The notes under the pieces: generated by a model | Databases searched by the model: none | The model's input: only the letters and a program-made list of their open reading frames with translations | What the model was told of the DNA's origin: nothing | Program-made: the position numbers and the translations under genes | Source of the DNA: Dirofilaria immitis | Taxonomy: Eukaryota; Nematoda; Chromadorea; Rhabditida; Onchocercidae | DNA: 64,000 nucleotides | Assembly: GCA_024305405.1 (NCBI GenBank) | Contig: JAKNDB010000079.1 | Span: forward strand, 2,284,501-2,348,500 | Direction: 5' to 3' | Shown here: positions 26,697 through 46,710 of the stretch, piece after piece | How the letters are laid out: each line of letters starts with the position of its first letter | Position numbering within the stretch: the stretch's first letter is position 1

Positions 26697-29600
26697 ATGA
26701 CAGATAATCTACAGTTGGAACGGAAGTCCTCACGGAGCATCAATGATGCCCGGATTGCTGGACTTTACGATCTGCAGAAAACGATCGGCAAAGGTCATTT
26801 CGCTGTGGTTAAATCAGCAAGTCATGTTTTCACGGGTGAAAAGGTTACTTTTTATCAATTCTTAGAAAATTTTCATGCAGCTAAATCATAAATATTCTTC
26901 CTAGCTGATAGTATAAACATTTCCACTTGTGTTTCATGCTAAGTTCAGCAGATCTCTTTTCATGGCCCCATATCCCTCAATCTGCTTATTTGTTCGTGGT
27001 TTTATCCTGGATCATTAGCTTACAATTAAGAAATTGAAGTTGAATGAAATACTTAGGTTTTCAGGTAGCTGTAAAAGTGATTGATAAGACAAAATTTGAT
27101 TCCTCGATGGCATCTCATTTGATAAAAGAGGTAATCGAATTTATTTTTGTTAACCTTTTTGGAAAAAAGATGTTTTCTCAGAAATCTTTTTTTTATTTGA
27201 AATCTGACCTATTATTTGCACTGATTATTAAAATTATTATTTTATAAAAATGAAGTAATTGAAAGCGTCTAATCTTATTCCATTACGTCGTGGTATACTT
27301 TCCAAGAGTAAAGTTATTTTTTGCATTTATATTTGTAGGTTCGTTGTATGAAATTGGTGCAACATCCTAATATAGTTCGCTTATATGAAGTTATTGACAC
27401 ACAAACAAAATTATTTCTGATTCTCGAGTTAGGAGATTATGATATGTATGATTTTATTACGAAGAATGCTGATAAGGTTAGCAGTTAAAATTTGTGTCGG
27501 TTTATCTATGCATGGTGTCTTTGAATAGGTGGGATAGATGTTAATAGTTATTAGAGCTTGGTCGGCGGAGCAGACTAATTTATTTTCTTCAATAATAAGC
27601 ATCTTTTAGGGCTGTCCAGAAAGTGAAGCACAGCAATATTTTTGTCAAATTATTAAAGCAATTGATTATTGTCATCAACTGCATGTCGTTCACCGAGATT
27701 TGAAGGTATAATTTATTCTCGTAACACAAAGTTTTGATTTCGAGTAGTTCTTATTTGGAAGAAAATATTTTAACGATAAACAGAAAAAAATGAGCTATCA
27801 TCAAACGATTACAGCCTGAAAATGTAGTATTTTTCGAACGTTTGGGCATGGTAAAGCTGACGGATTTTGGCTTCAGCAATAAATTTATTCCTGGCGAGCA
27901 ACTTGAAACTGCATGTGGCAGCTTAGCTTATTCAGCTCCAGAAATCTTATTAGGAGATGCCTATGATGCTCCAGCCGTCGGTAAATTTTTATCATCGTAT
28001 CAAGAGAAATACTAGGGAGGATTTACTGAAGTTTATTATTAGTAGCAAATTTGTTGAGTTCTCGCACAGTATTTGAAAACTGATTGGTTTACAATGATTA
28101 GACTGTTGGCAGTTCTGATAAGTTGGCTATAACAAATCGCGCTCGTGGTTATTAAACAATAAAAGGGAATTGTCTTATTGACGGTATCACAATTTTAGAT
28201 GTATGGTCGCTGGGAGTTATTTTGTACATGTTGTTATGCGGTCGGTTGCCATTCCAGGAAGCAAATGACTCGGAAACTTTGACGAAAATATTAGACTGCA
28301 AATATTCCCTTCCAGATACACTTTCACCACATGCTCGCTAGTGAATTTTATTTTAATTATTTTGATAATTTTATTCTTCACTTAGCTCTTATTACATTAT
28401 ATTTCTGACTGGAAACTGAATATTTGAAAGCCATTCTTTTGGCATTTAATACCATCTTTCAAACTTTTTCTTCTTTGACTTTTTAGCAGTACTTCCTTCC
28501 AACTTTAATTTTGAGAGAAAAGTAAGAGATGAATTAACAACTTTTTGAAAGTTTTTGTTTATTCATAAAATATAAGATTGCAGTCTCATATCAAGAATGT
28601 TAGTGAAAGATGTCCAAAAACGCGCAGTTCTTAGTGAAATTATTAATAATTCATGGGTGAAAGCTGGTGATCTTGGTCTTGCTCAGATTTTACCTTTGGT
28701 TGGACGAGATGTGCTTCCCGAAAATGCACATAGTACAATCATTGATCAGATGGTAGCCGGTGGTGTTGATACAGAAGAGAATATTTTGCGGTATATCATA
28801 TTAAATAATCTTCTGTTTTAATATGAGAAAAATATCTCTCCAAATATGGCTAGGATTAAATGAAATCGTTTTCTCGTCACTTTAATTTCATTTTGTGTTA
28901 TGTTATTTATCTATAAAATTTGCAGGTCATTAGAGAGTGATGATTTTTCTTACGTTACTGCCACATATTATCTACTAGCCGAAAGAGTTTTAGCATCTTA
29001 TCGCGAAGAACGCGCGAGAAAGGCGCATGAGATTGAACGTCCACTATTAGACGACTTGCCAGCTGATTTTAAAAATAATTTTGAAACAAGGTTTTTACTT
29101 TTCTAAAACTTCATTGTTACAAACTTTTGGAATGTTGAACTTAACAGCGAATGCTTTTGCCAAAGGACAAAATCTTAGATTGTATGAGCAATTTTTAATC
29201 CTGTTTTTGAAGTTACTGAAGAAAAAACAGAAAAAATAATCTTGTTATTTGTTTCACAGAGAAACGGTTGGGAAAAGTGAAGAAGGGAATAATTATAAAA
29301 GTCGAAGTCGATCTAATTCATGGCGTGGTAGCACTTCTGTTTCTCGACGACCATGTGCAATTTTGAAAGAAGAAAGTGAGGAAGAATTATCAACATATCA
29401 TTGCGGTACATCAAGGCAGTCATCAAGGTATATCATTTTCACACATTTCATGTATTTCGTCTCTAATAGTGTAGTCAGTGATAATTTTTCTTTTATCATC
29501 ATTAGTATTTTCCATTCCCTACATCTTAATAATAATACACTCATTCTTTAATATCATTTTTTACGGATAATATTCAAGATTTCTATATGTGCATTATCTC

Positions 29601-32600
29601 ATGTTATTATCAGATTCTTTCTGCCAATTCTGCCAATCTCCTCATTCCGTACTAAGATTAACATACATAGAAAAATAATGCATATAGTAATCATATATTG
29701 CAATTCATGTCGCTAATACAGATTTCATCAGTCATCTGTAATGTTTCAAATCGCTTCTTCGATTAAAACTTACTACTCTTTACAACATTAATTTACAACT
29801 TTATAGTCTTCAGAGATACGTATTTCAATGAAATCATTTGAATAACTTCGCGTCATATGACAACTCAAGCTTTATCGTGTTGGCAGATACACTAACTGAT
29901 ACTATGATTCTTTTCAATTTGTTTCCATTACTCACTCCCTTCTATTACTCACTTTCTCTTTTCATTACTTTTAATGTCAATATGTTTTACGCAGTAATGA
30001 CATTATTTGTAATGAGGAAAGGGATGAAGATTTACAATTTCAGTTCTTATAATATCTAACTTGAATTATTACAAGGATTATTCAGGATTACTGTAAATAT
30101 TGCGAGATTCTATTGGTCCATAAAAATAAATCAGTGGAAAATGGACAAGTAGTTTTTTCCAATAGACTATCAATTTGTAAACTGTCAGTTAAACTGTATA
30201 ATTTCTTCAGTAAATTTTGATCTTTACCCAGAACTAGTAGCGCTTCGAGATCGGTGGTTTATCTTTATGATTATGATCGGATTCTTCAGTATTACATGCT
30301 CAGTTCTATGGAACGATTGCTTGAAATTTCATTTTGGATTCAAATCGCTTTTTGTACAAAACCATAAATTATGACATTCTTTAGTAATATAAGTGACATT
30401 TCTTTATTCTGTCATAGTCCTCAGTTTTTTTAAATGATTATTGCCATATTATATTCAGTTTTTGTAAAAGGACTGAAAATGCAGGATGAATTTAGAACTG
30501 ATTTGAAACATGATAACCTCTCATTTTTATCTCTTGATTTTTATCAATTTCAACTTTCGATTTATTTTTTCTTTTATTACATTCCTTGTTTAAACTTTAT
30601 TCCGTAATCTATTAATGTAATTTATTAACGATATATTCTTTACCACTAGTACAACGGTTTTTTAATATTTAATCATTTGAAGTTCGAAAGAGCATTAATT
30701 ACCAAGAAATTTGCTGAATAATTTTCTTCATTTTTACTCAAATTCCATGTTTTTCTAATGTATTGCTTTTATTACAGAAATGTTTCAATCATGTTTTCAT
30801 TAATTAGAATATTCATGAATTCATATATACGTAAATCTATGTTTTTAGACACTCGTCTTCTTCTATGTCAGTATTTGCTTCGAATGCTGGTTCGCATGGC
30901 CGAATATCACCTCAGGATATACAGGGTTTACTAGAATTATCACGTTTGAATATCGCAGAAGGTAAAAGACGAACACTTTCACCGGACAGCCGTCTGAGCA
31001 GTCGAAGCTCTAGCCCACCAAATTCAAGTGGTCGTACAAGTCCTGGTATGCCAAGATTTCAGTCAAATTCAATTATTTTTTATATATTTAAAATATCACT
31101 TGAGTAGTTCCGGATCAATATAAGGAATAATTCAGAATTTTAATTTCCAATTTTTATATATATTATTTTTTTCTTTCGGATGCCTTTCGATAAAAGTTTG
31201 ATAATTTAGCAATCGGTCGATTAAAAGTTCCTTTTCCTGGATCTAGTGGATTGCGGAAGTTAGGTTCATCGCCGCATTTACTTGGAATTTGTGAGGTATT
31301 TTTCATTTCTCCATTTCTTTATGCTGTAGTCTGTATGTCATGATCAAATAAAGCTTTAATCCGTTTAAATGTTAAATAATGTTTAACATAAAAAGTTAGT
31401 GCTTAAATAAAAATTTTGCATGGTTTATTAATTTTCTAGGAGACAGAAGAATGTGAGTTCGATAAAGGTGCGGAACAGCGTCAAATTATAACTCGTCGCA
31501 GTATCTCTGGTGCATCGATTATGCCGTTATCGGCATCTCGACTTTTCGTTCAACCAAAGGTATCATTTTATTATTTTGTATAATAATTTTTCCTGCAAAA
31601 CTGAACCGAGGTACCTTTCACGGCGGTTTAGCATATCGAGTCATGGCAAGACTTATGTTCCAGAAGCTTCAAACAAGTCAAGAAAATTCGGCAGTATTGT
31701 AGCCGTCGATAATCACCTTTATGGATTCAATCGAATGGTGAGGAAACTAACATCTTTCGGGCGACTGATACTTAATCATGCGATTTGTCTATAAAATTCT
31801 AACAGTATTTATGTTTTACATGAGTCTTCTGTGTTTAATCGTTTTCTGTTTATTGTAGAATTCTAACCATAACAGCACTGCATTTCATACACTTAAAATT
31901 TAAAAGCAATATTTTCTTTCCCTTCTGCATCACCTCTTTCTTCGTTTCCCAGTTTTGCTATTGTTTTGTTATTTTAGCTCACTAAAGAAGATTCTGTGGG
32001 TTCAATTCTTACATACAGTAATGTGCGCATGATAAGGCGGCGTCAGGCGACAGTTTCACCAGATATGGCACAAAGATATGAGCAAAAATCGCCTTCGAGA
32101 TATCATGCAGTAAAACCACAAAGAAGTACAAGGTCTAAATATTAATTTTTCTTATAGTTAACAAACTAGTTTGTAATTTGACTTCATTTGATAATTTAAT
32201 TGCAGTAAGCAGAACAAAAGTTTCTGGATTGCAGCTGTTCATCAAGTGAAACATCGGATGATGATAGTGAGAGACGATTGAATTTTCTGGCCTCCAAATA
32301 TTGTTATAATTATGGGAACCGACGAAATAACGACGATGATCCATCAAAGGGTTAATTTCTCGAAATCTGTTTCCACTCTGATAGTCTTATGTTTTATATG
32401 TCAGCATTAAGCGATTTATATAACAATATTTTTCATTTTGAGACAAAATCACTTTTTTTGAAATAATATTATCAGCAAACAGAGTTTGAATTTTCTGCCA
32501 TCATTTTAGGTAATGGAGGGACATCGATAAGTTCAAACAACTCGGGAAGTGAACTGATGACTGGAAACACGATAAATGCTTCTGATAATGCTTCTTGCAA

Positions 32601-34148
32601 TCATGATTGCCAGAATTCTGGTGAATTATCTCGTATCATTTAATTGGTAATTATAGCAAGAGAAAATTGTATGAAAAGAGTATTGCTGTTCATTTTCATT
32701 CTCCAAAAAATAGATTATAGGAAATAAATTGAACATCAGCCATATCATTGGTAATTGTGATGGAATACTATCGAATAGGATATGACTTGACTTTTTTTTT
32801 ATTGCTGATAACAGTTTTACCAGACATCTTTATTTAATTTCGTTTATTTTGACATCAATTTAATAATTCAGCTTTTACGCCAGACAGTTCTGACACCAAC
32901 AGCTTGCTTGCGTGTTCTGCTGTTTTGCATTTCTAATTACTGATTTTCCTAATGTAATTCTAAAATTCACTAAAATATTTTTTTCAGAACAGTCATCGCG
33001 ATACCGTAATTCGCTAGCCTTAAAACTGTTGGACATTACTCAAGGGATGCATACACCTTTACATCCTATTAGGGAAATGCCGGCAGTGCTCTTCTCAAAT
33101 TCGCTCTTTTCAAGGTTTCATCTTGCATTTTGAACTTTAAAAAAGCATTTCAAAAGAATTTTGAGGCTTCTGCTTATCCCTTCTACTATTAACTTTATTA
33201 TGAGGAAATATCGGAAGCCAAATGCCATGTCGTAATGGAATAAATTTGCCCAGGAAAAATGAACAAAAATGAAATTCAGAAATCGAAAGTACGGAGGTCT
33301 TATATTTATTTAGTATGGCTCAGTGTGAAAATTAAAATCTAATTGAAATAAAGTACCACAGATTGTGAAATATCGTATTTTTTCTTTTCGGATCGAAAAC
33401 TGCTGAAGAAATAATAACAAAATGGGTAGATTTCTCGTTTTTGGATTTGACCCGAACCAAAAACAAGCCGAGCATTGCATTTTTACACCGGTAAGGCATT
33501 CCCAATTCATAATGGAACTGTTATAATTTTTGTGACATTCATTTGTTACTATGATCAAACTTATTTCCGGATTTGTCGCACTTCGACATTCTTATTTAAT
33601 ATTAATTTAATATTATCTTGCGATAAAGAGGATAATGTTAATTCCAAGTTATTATTTTGTGATAGGAAAACCATAATCACCAACGCATAGTAATTTAGTT
33701 TGTGAAAGCTCATATCACTAATATGAATTTTTGAAAACTGCAAAGAGGATTGGTCACATCTTTTATGTTGCTATGCCAATATCATACTACAGTAGAAATT
33801 TAGATTATTGCTAGAAATAATTTGATAGATGCCTTATAAAGTTTCGAAATGAATAAAAAGAGAAATAAAGTAGTTTTTGTTACTTTGTAGAGGTGATTTC
33901 ACATTGATTGTATTCTTCTTTTTAAGTGCTTATCACAGAATCATTACTCTTTTTTGTAGCTTTTTGTTGGGGAAGAATGTGATCCTTTATCATGGATGAA
34001 TGCAGCTTCTAACTGTTCATCCGACGGTGAAGTAGATTCTACTATTCTATTTAGCGATTCTGAAAAACAGTGGAAACAACACGTGAAAAGGAAATATTTT
34101 TTACCTCAAATTGAGGAACACAATGATTCTGTTGCTTCGTCGAGATGA
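26697..34148 (+). CDS. SNRK: SNF-related serine/threonine kinase SNRK
   Basis: Exons: 26697-26843, 27065-27130, 27339-27476, 27610-27705, 27815-27980, 28199-28340, 28584-28790, 28926-29090, 29260-29427, 30849-31045, 31210-31295, 31440-31559, 31611-31737, 31978-32132, 32206-32350, 32510-32646, 32988-33114 and 33960-34148; about 859 residues. SNRK is an AMPK-related kinase activated by LKB1. The kinase domain is intact: [14 protein letters not shown] (Lys53), HRDLKPEN (Asp147), DFG (Asp166), activation-loop Thr181 in [14 protein letters not shown] and [20 protein letters not shown]-like segment and Ser-rich tail follow, including [14 protein letters not shown], nearly the same as human SNRK. 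The kinase half needs no correction. The tail needs one base removed at 31616-31618 and one added at 32216-32219, 32639-32641 and 33961-33965. Without the third, the protein would end at 32643; the last two exons are therefore less certain. Confidence 0.88.
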
Positions 34149-36127
34149 TCTCACATTAGTTACATTCCTCCTTTTAAGTCTTTCTATCATTATTCAAAAA
34201 GAAACAATTAGTTTATAAAATGAATTGCACTTATCACTCTTAAAAACTTTTTTTTCGAGGGTCAAATTTGATCCTTTGATATTACTTATGTCATGAAAAT
34301 TTTTATATATTCATCTTCATACATTTTTGAAGTATGAAAAATTTAAGCAATATTTTTTCATTAGGATTGATTCTCCAAAGAAAGTTAGGAGTTGTAGAAT
34401 TACTTCGAATTAAATACGTGATCCAGGTATATGACCAAAACATGCAGTATTTTCCCCATGATATTAAATTAAGAGTATTCTGTTAGGGAAACATTGATGT
34501 CCTTGTAAGCGGGACTAAATTTAATTTTCTCTAGTAACAGAAATTTCTCAGTGAATGAACAGCAATTTAAGTTTATGAGAAAAAATTTTTCTTGAATTTA
34601 AAAGATTACTTTAGAAATATTAGAGAGTAATATTCAAGTGCTCTCATTATATGATATAAAGATTGTTCATGCACAGTATCTGATTTTACTTTATTCCTTA
34701 CTTGAGAAATAATTTATTTGAAGTTTAATTTTTTTCAATGTTTTTGATAGGATATGAAATTTCCTGTGTTTTAGTTAAAAGGATTATTATAATTAAGAAT
34801 AAAGAGGAAAAAATGGTGGACTTATATTTTGTCATTTTGGCAAGTTATTAAATAAAGGAAGCGCATGCAAATAATTAAGTGGGAAATTAATCAAATAATT
34901 AAGTAATTGTTAGAAAGATTAATTCCAAAGATTTTCACTGATATTCTATTTGGTATTATGGAATAATATGCTTTTTATTTATATTATTTAAAATTATGTT
35001 TTTTCTTGCGTTTTTTTATTGAAGTACAATATTTGTTTAATATTATTACGGTTCTTTTTTCTTTTTTATTAGTTACATACAATTCACAGTTTTGCAATTT
35101 TTATAAACAATCACTTCAATAATTTCACATTTTGTTGCTGATTATTTTGCAACACTATTATTTTTCAAGTTTTTGAACAGATATGCTTGTTTTTAAGCAT
35201 GAGATAAGCATATGTTTTATAGCTTTTTGTTTAATATTTATTAAGAAAATGAAAGATAGGCATATGTTAATTTGTATTATTTATGACAAATTCATCAGAA
35301 AATTTCCTTTTCTGTGATATTTTTGTTCAATTTTTCTTCAGATTTTCTTACTTTCATAGCAAATTGTTTGATTCATCATAAACACTTAATAATTTATTGA
35401 TTCCCTTAAAAATCAAATAATTTTGCATATATTCATGCCCTTGATAATGATTTAATAAACTGCCTCTTTTTGATTTCATTAGCAACTTCTACATTGATTG
35501 TTCATTATTATGAATAGAAAAAATGAAATTTTTGATGGCTCTCGATATCTATACTTAGCACGAGATTAGGAAAAGTTTTACAGTTATGTTGTTCATAAAA
35601 TATATTTGAAATTCATATTTTCAATAGTTTTTATTTATGTTTTTATTGTAATTTAATGTTTTTAATGAAATTTCTATTTTAAAATATGTTTGTAAACTAA
35701 TGAAACGATGTTTGTTTACAAATAAAGTCTTTCGTTGTTTATGATTGCATGCTATTCCGGAAAGTTTTATTACTTGTTTACGGTTAAAATATCCACTTTC
35801 AAATTCCTTTATATTATTTCTGAAATAAATTTTACTTCCTATTCTTGAGAAATGAAATCATTGCCGAAGTTGGGTCAAGAAAAATTCGTTGATATCTCTC
35901 CTCTTATCCTATTCTCTTCGTTGTTAAGATTCAATATTCTCCAAAATTTTGTTGAGGAAATAAAACGAATTTAAATTCTCCAGCTAATTTTATTCCATTG
36001 GATACAGCTTGATTACTTTTAATTAATCGATCATTTTTAGTTCACCTATTAAATTACCTATATTGTTGTTTGTCACCTTCTATATTTATTGGTGAACGAT
36101 AGACTGTATTTGACAATATTTGCTTAA
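34149..36127. other. Intergenic region between SNRK and LARS2
   Basis: About 2 kb of very AT-rich DNA. It holds the SNRK 3' UTR and the LARS2 promoter. I see no exon, RNA gene or repeat in it that I can support. Confidence 0.5.
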
Positions 36128-42668
<6,541 letters not shown>

Positions 42669-42799
42669 TTTCCTAAATGCTTTTCGGTTCTTTCGGAATC
42701 TTCTATAATTTTCATATTATGTGATTACTGGAACTCACTTCTGCAACATTGTTTTATTATGTTCGTCTTCATTTTCGCACCAATTTTTTCCAGGACTTT

Positions 42800-45503
42800 A
42801 TGTACTTCTTGAAGTGCAGTTCAATAATATACCTCCAGAAGATACATTATTCAACGTTTTGAAACAAACAAGAGCGCAGCGATTGAAAGCGAAAAGAGCA
42901 AGAAAAAGGCACGAACATGTTTATATAAATAATTGCCATCCATCTACAATTCTGTTTTGTAACTCATTGATTGGGAATGAAATATTGATAACTTTGATAA
43001 AATTTACCAATCATTTTGCTTTCTGTTGTCATTTGAAGTTATTATTATTGATTTTGTTATGCTTTAAATTTTTTTCAGAATTGTAGGAAATTCTGAAATT
43101 TACTCGAAGTAATTTAATGAATAAGCTGAATGTTGTTACGTCTGTAACGCAGGTTTTTTTAATAATATATTATGAAGAATGATGCTATTTCACCACAATT
43201 TTTTAAATTCCATTATTGAACTAATTTTTTTCATTTGTGTATTCTATGAAAACAAGGATTATCGTCTAAAAGTGGAAAAATTAATGATATGCATATTAAC
43301 TTATGCAAAAATGCAAAATATTGTTTTACATGCTAATTTTCGTCTGTGACAAATATAGTTTTATTCTTATTTAATATAATTTAGATAATTAGAGTTAATA
43401 TATGCATAAAGCATAATGCTGTGAAATATGTAGACGTTAACGAATATGTACTAGGCAATACTTTTCTTTTTCATCGTATGAAACAAGCGTTTTGAAGTTC
43501 ATTGATTCATTAATAATAATATTGTTAGTAACAAGTAAGCTTGTTCAAAGCGTTTATTCTTTGTCTAGATTAAATTTCAGGTCAAATTTTACGCTGTTAA
43601 TTTTCAAATAAAACATTCTCGGAAATCATTCTGAGCAAAGATGTATGAAATTTATTCTTTTCAGCTAATGCCACTGGAATTAAATATATTATATTTATTC
43701 ATGCTGATATTTTAATTCAATTGTTGGGTCGAAAATTCTTAATTTAAAAGGGAATTTAAAAGAGATAGATTGTCAGAGAATTTTCTTGCGCCATTCTGAA
43801 TAAAGTAATAAGAATTACATTTCGTTGTTCGTCGTCAAATTTGATTCTAATTTTATGATCTCGCTTCAACCAGTTTTCTCAAAGATATTGATAACATTAA
43901 TCACCATCGAACATCGATGAAGCAGGAATTTTTTATTTTCTATATGTATTTTGAAGTTTATAGAAGAGATAATAATAGAATGAAATAGTTCAACAAATAG
44001 AAATTTTAGTTGTTGTAATGAATAGATTATATAAGTTTATCCAGTATATTATTATATATCTTTTTTTTCATCCTGAATTAATTGAACTCACCTGCCAAAT
44101 CAATTAGCACTGAAAATGAATTACTCTTGAATGGAAGACTTACACGCAGAAAGTTTAAAGTAGTAAACAAATTTCTGGCTTTTGCATATTTTGGTATCTC
44201 AATCATCCAATGCTTTATTTCACGTTTTTCAGTAATTGTACCGAAACACCATGAACGCCTTTCCATATCAATTTGCTGTGATAGCCAGAATAGTACAACT
44301 GATAGGATCTCAATTCACCTGAAATCTTTGCGAGATTGATAAATAAGAATGAAAAAGAGAAGAAAAAACTGTGAGTTTAAAAATCATCAAATTACTATAT
44401 ACAAGAACTTCAGCTAAGGCCCATCAAATTAAACAATGTTCAAATAACCGACAGGAAATCCATGATGGCCAACGATAATAATTTGGAGAGCACGTTGAAA
44501 TTTCCTTAAAGAAACTTCTGATTCAATAAGTAGTTTTAGTTATTTTTAAGACAAAAAAAAATTTAAAAATTTTAATTACAAATTGGTTTTATTTTAACGA
44601 ATGCAAGTATTTCTAAAAGAGTTTTCAGCGATGGCTGAAGCCAATGAATGATGGAACGGAAACAGGCCGTAATAGGCCACTCGTAAAAATTTATTTGAAA
44701 GTGATATTGTTCTGACCGTGGATCAATTAAAACTTTATGTATAATTTAGTTGTTTTTGTAAACTAATGATAGAATTTTGTTAGCATTTTCAATGTATAGT
44801 ATATCATCATCTAAAACTCTTAGACAGTAGATTAGTACTCCTATATTTTCCAACGTAATATTCGATCGCCGCCTAAGATTTTCCGTTTTCATTATACCAA
44901 CTTTAGCTATAATCATATATTTTAATTTATACCTTAATAGCTCAAATTTAACGATAAGGAATAAGCTTCTTTTTGCCTTCCTCTTCGGTAGTTCTTTATT
45001 TTCATAAGAAATTTCGATTTAAGTTTGGAGATTATGGTGACTATCAAACAAGTGAAAAGTTACTTGATTGGGTTGTTTCAAGGCAGCGGAAGTGGGGTAC
45101 TCAATACCGATATTACTTAGTGTTGATGATCGATATGCCGTTGCTGTTACTGATGATCAATTGCCTGTTATTGCCGCTCATTGTAAATATGATGAGAAAA
45201 TACCATGTGAGAAGTAAATTTTTACAATTTAGATTTTTTTTTCCTGTTATCGTTGTATCATTTTTCTTATGAATATATTTTCTTTTGATATGTCCGATCA
45301 TACTTTTAATTAATTTGATATTTATGATTAGTCAAATTTATTCAGTTAAAGTTTAACAGAACTATTATCAATGGCTTGTGTTAATTAAAGAAAATCTGGC
45401 CGCAACGAATAAAAAATGGCAATGGTTAGCTTTGGGTTTAGGCCCAGTTGGTTTGGAAAGAGAAACTCCTCGGGAATATTTCGGCTTTCAGCCAAAAATC
45501 TGA
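42800..45503 (+). CDS. Small protein gene of unknown function, possibly in an operon with LARS2
   Basis: Two exons are proposed, 42800-42918 and 45360-45503, about 87 residues. I do not recognise the family. The first exon follows TTTTTTCCAG at 42784-42793 and codes [20 protein letters not shown], then a strongly basic stretch ([16 protein letters not shown]). The second codes [20 protein letters not shown] and ends [10 protein letters not shown]. Both exons are phase 0 at the join and have composition like real coding sequence. The ATG at 42800 joins the frame only if one base is missing just after it, in line with errors elsewhere. The acceptor lies about 125 nt after the LARS2 stop, a spacing seen in nematode operons. 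The basic N-terminal half might suit a mitochondrial or ribosome-associated protein, but that is speculation. The two exons could also belong to different genes. Confidence 0.4.
44148..44517 (-). pseudogene. Inverted duplicate of LARS2 exons 6-7
   Basis: The reverse complement matches 37537-37906 over 370 nt: LARS2 exon 6, the intron after it and exon 7. Intron sequence is kept, so this is a DNA-level copy, not a retrocopy. By eye roughly 7% of positions differ. The copy has lost coding sense: the block WDPVDCTVL is changed by substitutions, exon 6 gains a stop (TTTAATTTGATGG) and donor sites are altered. Confidence 0.9.
44520..44598 (+). repeat. Direct duplicate of the LARS2 intron upstream of exon 11
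   Basis: It matches 39231-39310 with a few changes in A runs. In the original this segment leads straight into exon 11. In the copy it is followed by about 400 nt of unrelated sequence before the exon 11 copy starts at 45007. Confidence 0.88.
45007..45366 (+). pseudogene. Direct duplicate of LARS2 exon 11 and following intron
   Basis: Nearly identical to 39324-39684 (360 against 361 nt). The differences I see are one G-to-A change (GGTGGCTA to GGTGACTA) and several one-base changes in T runs. It includes the whole exon ([10 protein letters not shown]..., RQRKWG) and the intron up to TTTAACAGAACTATT. It carries the same missing C as the original. It lies in the intron of the small gene and supplies the acceptor for its last exon. 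Confidence 0.93.
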
Positions 45504-46639
45504 TGAACAGAAATAAAATGATTAAGAAAAATATGAAGAGATGAAACATTTTATTTTATTTCATTTCATTTCTTATCCTTGGCTAAAGAAAATGGCTAGA
45601 TAAGGAAATGAATTTCGAGAATTTATTTATTTTAATATATCTAATAGATTATGGAAATTTTTTTTTTTAAGTAAGGAAGTTTTATTATATCGATCTATTT
45701 GTGTTGAAAAGATTTCAAACAAATTGATTTCAAATAAATAGATTATTACAGTATGAATTGAATTATTACTGTAATTTAGCCATGATTTGTTGCTAAAAAT
45801 ATAAAAGTTCCAAGAGAGAGAAAGAAAAAAGCAATAAATTAGTTAATTTAATCGAAATAGAATTCACTGCCTACAAATAAAGTTATCCAAGCATTTTTTA
45901 TTTGAAAAAAATTAAATTGAAAATCTTATCAAAATAAAGCAAATTTATTAAAATTTTGAAATATCAAGGAAACAATCAGTTATCATTTGGAATGTAATTT
46001 AATATTAAATTAGCACTTGATAAATTTTTTTCTTTTTCTATTAACTTAAAAATAATCAATAAGATAATTTAAGCTTGGCTAATCTCATCGAGAAGAGAAT
46101 AATGGAGAGATTTTTGAAATTTGTCATTCTCTTAACTTGAAGTGTAAAATGGAATCTGAATCAACATCGAAAGAGCTTCCTCAATATATCTGATGATAAC
46201 GAAAACAAACAAATCAATTTTGCTACGTTTAGCAAGCACAAAAAGTTGTGTAAGATGAGGTGGATTTTTATTCATTCTTTACAGCATGAAAAAGCTATCT
46301 TCTCAAAATGCTTCTATTTCTGGATAAACTTTTCATATGTTAATTTTCAACTGATATGATAACGTATTGCTTTAAAATATAACGGATTTTTAAATTTTTC
46401 ATTTCCTTTCAACTTTTAGTATCATTTTTTTTCTCAAAAAAGAAAATTAAATAAATTTTTCGATCAAACTGATAATCATTATATGATTATCACTATACTC
46501 AAATATACTAAAAGTTTCATCGCTGAATAGGAATTTTGATTTGTTATAAAAATAATAAAATTCCCAATGGATGTTTGTATGAGCGCAAAAGCTAACAATT
46601 GCTCGATAATCATTGATCAATGAAAATTTGTTTAGCATA

Positions 46640-46710
46640 AAATATATATATATATATAAATAATATTTATATATGTATGTATATATTTGTTTATATATAT
46701 ATATATATGT
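46640..46710. repeat. TA-rich microsatellite
   Basis: Alternating TA runs with TATG interruptions. No coding or transposon context. Confidence 0.75.
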
